The notes below the pieces were generated by a model. The model saw only the letters and a list, made by a program, of their open reading frames with translations, was not told the DNA's origin and ran no database searches. Positions 14,757 through 15,761 of a stretch of DNA of 15,761 bases are shown here, piece after piece. Source of the stretch: CAWBVG01 sp963792175 (GTDB taxonomy: Bacteria; Acidobacteriota; Vicinamibacteria; Vicinamibacterales; CAVVIG01); the NCBI GenBank assembly GCA_963792175.1, contig CAWBVG010000016.1, positions 1 through 15,761 on the forward strand. The letters are read 5' to 3'. Position 1 is the first letter of the stretch, and every line of letters begins with the position of its first letter. A program made the position numbers and the translations under genes.

Positions 14757-15761
14757 ATGACGCACCAGGCCACTGCACGGGCAGGTTGCGCTCGTGGCCG
14801 GCGCCACGCGCGGCGCCGGCCGCGGCATCGCCCGCGCACTCGGCGAAGCGGGCGCCACCGTCTACTGCACCGGCCGCAGCGTGCGCGGCAACCCGTCGCC
14901 GTACCGCCGGCCGGAAACGATCGAGGAGACGGCCGAGATGATCGAGCGCGCCGGCGGCGCCGCGATCGCCGTTCGCGTCGATCACACCGTCGAATCAGAA
15001 GTGGAGGCGCTGGTCGAGCGGATCGATCGCGAGCAGGGCCGGCTCGACGTCCTCGTCGAACTGCGTCGCCGGCGAAGAGCCGATGATGGCGCAGTGGGGA
15101 CGTTCTGGAAGACCGAACCTCGACGAACGGCGATGCGATCTTCCGGCAGGCGCATCCTCTCGCACATCATCACCGCGAAGCACGCCGCGCCGCTGATGAT
15201 CCGCGCCCGCCGCGGCCTGATCGTCGAGGTGACCGAAGGCGACACGCTCGTCGGCCGGCGGCAACCCGCTGACGCAGACGGTGAAGCTCGCGCTCAAGGG
15301 CCTCGCGCTCAACATGGCCGAGGAGCTCCAGCAGCACGGGGTGGCGGCGGTCGCGATGCGTCCCGGGATTCCTGCGGTCCGAGTCGATGCTCGAGCACTT
15401 CGGCGTCACCGAGGGGACTGGCGCGACGCGGGAAGAAGGACCCGAACTTCCTCGTGTCCGAATCGCCGCTGTTCGTCGGCCGCGCGGTCGCCGCGCTGGC
15501 GCGCGGATCCCGAACGTGCTCGAGCGGACGGGTCAGTTGTGCAGTTCGTGGGAGCTCGCGCGCGAGTATGGCTTCACCGACTCCGACGGCCGCCGGCCCG
15601 ACTGGGGCGCGCACACCATCGACTGGTCGGTGTTCCCGCCGGCGTTCGTCGAGGTCTTCAGGAACGGGAACGCGGCTCCAGCTCCAGTGGCTGAACACGC
15701 TGGCCGCCCGCACCCACACGTTCATGGCGAAGCTTCCGGCGACTGGACGGCGCCGCGGCAG
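14757..15761 (+). CDS. SDR family oxidoreductase, DHRS1-like, paralog 2, frameshifted, cut by the right edge
   Basis: AGAGGAG (14742-14748) precedes the ATG at 14757. After one early indel near 14777 the protein reads GQVALVAGATRGAGRGIA (glycine motif) and GEAGATVYCTGRSVRGNPSP, RRPETIEETAEMIERAGG, VESEVEALVERIDREQGRLD, then through further shifts PMMAQWGTFWKT, LSHIITAKHAAPLMIRARRG, LIVEVTEGDT, NPLTQTVKLALKGLALNMAE, FGVTE, PNFLVSESPLFVGRAVAAL and LAREYGFTDSDGRRPDWGAH, IDWSVFPPAFVEVF, LQWLNTLAARTHTFMAK. It is a close paralog of the preceding SDR, probably a tandem duplicate. The catalytic motif position reads TxxxK (TQTVK): the lysine is kept but the tyrosine is Thr. About ten indels occur in 1 kb, the highest density in the window. 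The stop lies just beyond the edge. Confidence 0.85.

Noticed and set aside
10700..15761. Programmed ribosomal frameshifting
   Set aside because: The breaks are too many, occur in unrelated genes and lack consistent slippery sites with following structures. Indel errors explain them better.

Overview
The window is high-GC DNA with densely packed genes. Its content suggests a soil-type Acidobacteriota, probably near Vicinamibacteria: a secreted DUF1800/DUF1501 pair, carboxypeptidase-regulatory-like repeat proteins, large secreted M14 and M20 peptidase-family enzymes, a Tat-tagged HAD dehalogenase and DHRS1-like SDRs. The lineage is inferred from gene families only. No rRNA, tRNA, CRISPR array or transposase was seen.

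Layout. (1) 1-4845, minus strand, one probable transcription unit read right to left: DUF1800 (one frameshift), a spacer with three 33-bp hairpin-forming repeats, DUF1501 with a Tat-like leader, a small conserved protein (DUF1801-like), a PLP enzyme of the D-threonine aldolase / D-serine dehydratase (DSD1) family, and a BMC-H microcompartment shell protein that runs off the left edge. The shell gene overlaps the PLP gene by 8 bp. (2) 4911-5876, plus strand: an Eis-like GNAT acetyltransferase divergent from DUF1800. (3) 5917-7440, minus strand: a carboxypeptidase-regulatory-like protein lacking its N-terminus, followed directly by an N-terminal fragment of the same kind of protein, so the parts appear in permuted order. 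(4) 7438-10548, minus strand: a large secreted M14 metallocarboxypeptidase with a Gly-X-Y tract encoded by a 9-bp DNA repeat. (5) 10582-12896, plus strand: a secreted M20 amidohydrolase, then a Tat-tagged type II haloacid dehalogenase. (6) 12878-13300, minus strand: a small unrecognised protein. (7) 13290-15761: a TetR regulator whose helix-turn-helix core is deleted, a regulatory region with two similar palindromic boxes, and two tandem paralogous SDRs, the second cut by the right edge.

Single-base indels interrupt many genes and become very frequent to the right of about 10.7 kb. Protein families stay recognisable across the shifts, which looks more like assembly or sequencing error than old decay. 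Truncations such as the TetR deletion and the permuted protein cannot be explained by single-base errors.

The most interesting biology is at the left edge. A PLP lyase/aldolase of a family that can release an aldehyde (or pyruvate) is translationally coupled to a BMC-H shell protein with an unusual pore loop. This may be the edge of a microcompartment locus whose core lies outside the window.
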